A stretch of DNA of 64,000 nt from Erinaceus europaeus (Eukaryota; Chordata; Mammalia; Eulipotyphla; Erinaceidae). The number at the start of each line of letters is the position of its first letter. Position 1 is the stretch's first letter. Of this stretch, positions 63,496-64,000 are shown piece after piece. The stretch covers positions 115,958,175 to 116,022,174 of the forward strand of contig NC_080172.1 in the NCBI RefSeq assembly GCF_950295315.1, in the 5' to 3' direction. The notes beneath the pieces are model-generated. The model had not been told where the DNA came from and searched no databases. It was given only the letters and a program-made list of their open reading frames with translations. The position numbers and the translations under genes were made by a program.

Positions 63496-64000
63496 AGAGG
63501 ACCCCTTCTCCCAATCTTCTTCTAGCGTTTGCCCTTCTTCCGTAGCCAGTCAACAGCATCAGGTTGAGCCTGATGTCAAGTTTCGAGACCTCCTTTGAAT
63601 CTGGAGAGGTGGCAGTCGTTGACTATGTGGGTCATAGTCTGTCTGGAGCCGCAGGGGCAGTTCGGGTCGTCTCTGGCTCCCCAGCGATGGAACATAGCGG
63701 CGCACTGGCCATGGCCTGTTTGATAGCGATTGAGGAGGGCCCAATCATAACATGCTAGGTCAAAGCCGGGTTGACGCTCGCAGGGGTCTGTGATGAGGTG
63801 TTTGTTCTTGACCTCAGCTGACTGCCAACTCTGTTTCCAAGAGTCTGGAACAGAGAAGTTCAGTGTAGGCATAGGAGACCAGATTGGATGACGAGACGCC
63901 AAGCATTGGACAGGGTGGGTGAAGATATCCGCGTATATTGGCAGGTCCGGTTGAGCGCAGACATGGGAAATGAACTTAGATGATGCCGCATCCCGATGAA
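63496..64000 (-). pseudogene. Non-LTR retrotransposon RT gene, jockey/Lian-like C-terminus (partial)
   Basis: On the minus strand the frame is open from the window edge (64000) to TGA at 63576-63578, then continues in the same frame for 17 codons to TAG at 63522-63524. The segment (about 159 codons) carries the C-terminal signature of jockey/Lian-like non-LTR reverse transcriptases: LLNRYQTGHGQCAAMFHRWG, then a Cys/His motif C-x-C-x7-H-x4-C (63612-63659), then a conserved DAVDWL-type end. This is neither L1 (whose motif is C-x3-C-x7-H-x4-C with a different context) nor L2. The RT catalytic domain must lie to the right of the window. After the final stop only about 25 bp remain before L1 sequence, so the 3' UTR is very short and no A tail is visible. 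The internal TGA marks it as damaged, though otherwise little decayed. Confidence 0.75.

Overview
The window looks like mammalian nuclear DNA, most likely from a hedgehog (Erinaceus type). The main evidence is a very abundant tRNA-derived SINE. Its 5' end carries a near-perfect A box (TAGCGCAGCGG) and B box (GGTTCGAGCCC), and its tail is rich in CAACAATAATAAC and AACAAAAGGGAATAAATA motifs. Older pan-mammalian repeats (MIR-like, L2-like, L1, one hAT-like) are also present. I recognise no host protein-coding exon, rRNA, functional tRNA or CRISPR array. Most long open frames are translations of tandem repeats or SINEs and should not be annotated as genes.

Layout. 1-30 kb is a dense, repeatedly nested field of SINEs, 5'-truncated L1 tails, microsatellites, two ERV LTRs and many copies of a non-coding repeat that I call family X. 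At 5.40-6.45 kb there is a 1-kb ATGCATGTA-type minisatellite. From about 31.0 to 42.03 kb an uninterrupted 11-kb minisatellite of 23/24-bp units carries internal higher-order duplications. 42-52 kb holds SINEs, MIR/L2 relics, a 430-bp CTCTG/CTCTC tract and other microsatellites. 52.4-53.4 kb and 58.1-59.2 kb hold the two longest L1 remnants. The last 0.5 kb is the 3' end of a non-LTR reverse-transcriptase gene with a jockey/Lian-like C-terminus, which is unusual in a mammal; it abuts an L1 ORF1-type fragment and runs off the window.

How the parts fit. The history is one of successive retroposition. L1 supplies the enzymatic machinery. SINE families A-D and family X carry the hallmarks of L1 mobilisation: target-site duplications of 8-18 bp, A-rich tails and frequent 5' truncation. 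Simple repeats have grown from SINE and L1 tails. Family labels SINE-A to SINE-D and X are mine. Boundaries are read by eye and are good to roughly 5-20 bp unless a target-site duplication (TSD) is quoted.
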